Assembly (NCBI GenBank): GCA_028344155.1
Contig: JAOMAI010000007.1
Coordinates: 1-42,922, forward strand
Source of the DNA: Candidatus Nitrosopelagicus sp.
GTDB taxonomy: Archaea > Thermoproteota > Nitrososphaeria > Nitrososphaerales > Nitrosopumilaceae
Reading direction: 5' to 3'
DNA length: 42,922 bases
The notes below the pieces were generated by a model, which saw only the letters and a list, made by a program, of their open reading frames with translations, had not been told where the DNA came from and made no database searches. Made by a program: the position numbers and the translations under genes. Below, piece by piece: positions 42,167-42,922 of the stretch; positions within the stretch are counted from its first letter, which is position 1; every line of letters starts with the position of its first letter.

Positions 42167-42187
42167 ATAAGTTTCTTCAAAAAATCA

Positions 42188-42400
42188 ATGTCACAGAAAC
42201 AAGCTACAATTACTACTTCTGGTGTTTCTAAACTTGCAATTGCTGTATTGGCTCTTGTATTCGGATTTGGCTTGTTTATTGTGGGATTTGATCAAGGTCA
42301 TATTTTCAGTGTAGTTATGGGTGAACAAGCATTTGATGAAATGTTCATACATGAATTAACACATGACATGAGACATGCCGCAGGTTTTCCTTGTCATTAA
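42188..42400 (+). CDS. cbtB: CbtB-family small membrane protein
   Basis: A 70-aa protein with one membrane helix (KLAIAVLALVFGFGLFIVGFD), followed by the CbtB pattern GFDQGH...FIHELTHDMRHAAGFPCH with five His after the helix and one terminal Cys. CbtB is classed as a putative cobalt transporter subunit acting with CbtA. No cbtA gene is visible in the next 500 nt. Metal binding by the His-rich tail is likely. It is followed by two transcription regulators on the same strand. Confidence 0.88.
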   Translation: MSQKQATITTSGVSKLAIAVLALVFGFGLFIVGFDQGHIFSVVMGEQAFDEMFIHELTHDMRHAAGFPCH

Positions 42401-42431
42401 TTCATTCTATAAACTCATTCTAGATTCTAAG

Positions 42432-42440
42432 AATATATAA
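42432..42440 (+). promoter_or_regulatory. TATA box of the first winged-helix regulator
   Basis: AATATATAA is centred 24 nt before the ATG at 42460, favouring that start over the TTG at 42454 or the later ATG at 42475. Confidence 0.45.
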
Positions 42441-42459
42441 TGCGCCTTAAATATTGACT

Positions 42460-42813
42460 ATGTTAGCAACATTTATGGCAAAAAGAATCACCTTACCTCA
42501 ATTAAAAAAATATGACGTAACTCAGAAAGTTATTGAAATGTTAGCTGATGCAGAATCCCGTGCAATTATTTTCTCAATTATACGAAAAGGAAAAACTGCT
42601 GCAGAATTATCTGAAAAACATAAAATTCCTTTAAGCTCTGTTTATAAAAAAATCTCTGATTTAGAGACGCTCACACTAATTCATGTAGACAGCTGGCAAA
42701 TTTCTGAAAAAGGTCGTAGATTCAAGGTTTACAGGAGTAGAATAAAGGATGCCGAGATAAGTATAAAAAAACCTGAGGCATCATTAACCTTGACTCCAAA
42801 TGACTCCAAATAA
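42460..42813 (+). CDS. Winged-helix transcriptional regulator
   Basis: A 117-aa protein. LKKYDVTQKVIEMLADAESRAIIFSIIRKGKTAAELSEKHKIPLSSVYKKISDLETLTLIHVDSWQISEKGRR is an ArsR-like winged helix: the helix-turn-helix is KTAAELSEKHKIPLSSVYKKI, the wing follows. There are no Cys, so metal sensing by the usual ArsR ligands is unlikely. It overlaps the next, paralogous gene by 14 nt. Position after cbtB suggests, but does not prove, metal-linked control. Confidence 0.85.
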   Translation: MLATFMAKRITLPQLKKYDVTQKVIEMLADAESRAIIFSIIRKGKTAAELSEKHKIPLSSVYKKISDLETLTLIHVDSWQISEKGRRFKVYRSRIKDAEISIKKPEASLTLTPNDSK

Positions 42814-42922
42814 TGTAAAGAAAAGTATTGTTCGTGAAGCGCTTCCTAAACCAAATATTTTACAATTAAGTGAATATGATATAACGCAAAAAATCATGGA
42901 TTCACTAACTAATGCATGTCAT
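42800..42922 (+). CDS. Second winged-helix regulator, paralogue, cut by window edge
   Basis: ATG frame MTPNNVKKSIVREALPKPNI followed by LQLSEYDITQKIMDSLTNACH, open to the end of the window. The segment L-x2-YD-(I/V)-TQK-(I/V)-x2-L-x-(D/N)-A aligns with the start of the preceding regulator, indicating a tandem duplication. Only 41 residues are visible, so the DNA-binding part is not seen. The 14-nt overlap implies coupled translation. Confidence 0.7.
   Translation, partial: MTPNNVKKSIVREALPKPNILQLSEYDITQKIMDSLTNACH

Noticed and set aside
42134-42187. Cobalamin riboswitch upstream of cbtB
   Set aside because: Only 54 nt separate the divergent starts, and the TATA box is 27 nt from the ATG, leaving no leader.

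Overview
This is an AT-rich, gene-dense archaeal chromosome segment. It most likely comes from a marine ammonia-oxidising Nitrososphaerota (Thaumarchaeota) of the Nitrosopumilus type. The archaeal assignment rests on FEN1, aRF1 with NIKS and GGQ motifs, RpoK, Alba, an archaeal-type ThrRS with its own editing domain, a deoxyhypusine synthase family enzyme, a split-exon tRNA-Ser and TATA boxes about 25-28 nt before start codons. Ribosomal proteins S25e and S26e point to the TACK side of the archaea. The 'WVKNTAGWW'-type exported domain, a stand-alone parvulin and many tiny Cys-pair proteins fit thaumarchaea. I see no rRNA, CRISPR, transposon, integrase or prophage: this is a core-genome region.

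Layout. 1-3.6 kb: 3' part of an AMP-forming acyl-CoA synthetase, three small genes, fen1 and an intron-containing tRNA-Ser(CGA). 3.7-10.6 kb: a coiled-coil protein and UspA, then a long minus-strand run ahcY - Rieske protein - secreted SGNH hydrolase with pentapeptide repeats - nadE - cysS. 10.7-16.7 kb: metG and an alpha/beta hydrolase, a 52-aa gene, a 95-aa protein with parvulin, and a DUF2203 - MenA-like prenyltransferase - aldo/keto reductase operon. 16.7-23.3 kb: a YHS microprotein, an AsnB-like synthetase without glutaminase domain, a COG2522 regulator, alba, rpoK, a cyclophilin-like protein, rps25e, the deoxyhypusine synthase family gene and several small genes. 23.3-30.8 kb: thrS, speB, a CDP-alcohol phosphatidyltransferase, rps26e, a PfkB kinase, a NAD kinase fused to a winged helix, and pyrG. 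30.8-36.5 kb: tryptophan operon trpEGDCBA, without trpF. 36.6-42.9 kb: ilvD, a membrane-anchored His-containing protein, a HIT protein, aRF1, a DsbA-like thioredoxin, cbtB and two tandem paralogous winged-helix regulators, the last cut by the window edge.

Most genes are housekeeping: translation (three aminoacyl-tRNA synthetases, two ribosomal proteins, a release factor), NAD metabolism (nadE, nadK), the methyl cycle (ahcY), pyrimidine synthesis (pyrG), amino acids (trp, ilvD), lipids and quinones. The architecture is the most striking part. Three divergent gene pairs with 52-56 nt between start codons each have a single palindromic TATA box exactly midway, which would put both transcripts at a leaderless start. 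Five convergent pairs share a 4-nt palindromic stop (CTAA, TTAA or CTAG), leaving no space for terminators. At least twelve genes shorter than 75 codons were placed by reading the gaps, many with Cys-pair zinc-binding patterns. No stretch of 300 bases lacks a gene.
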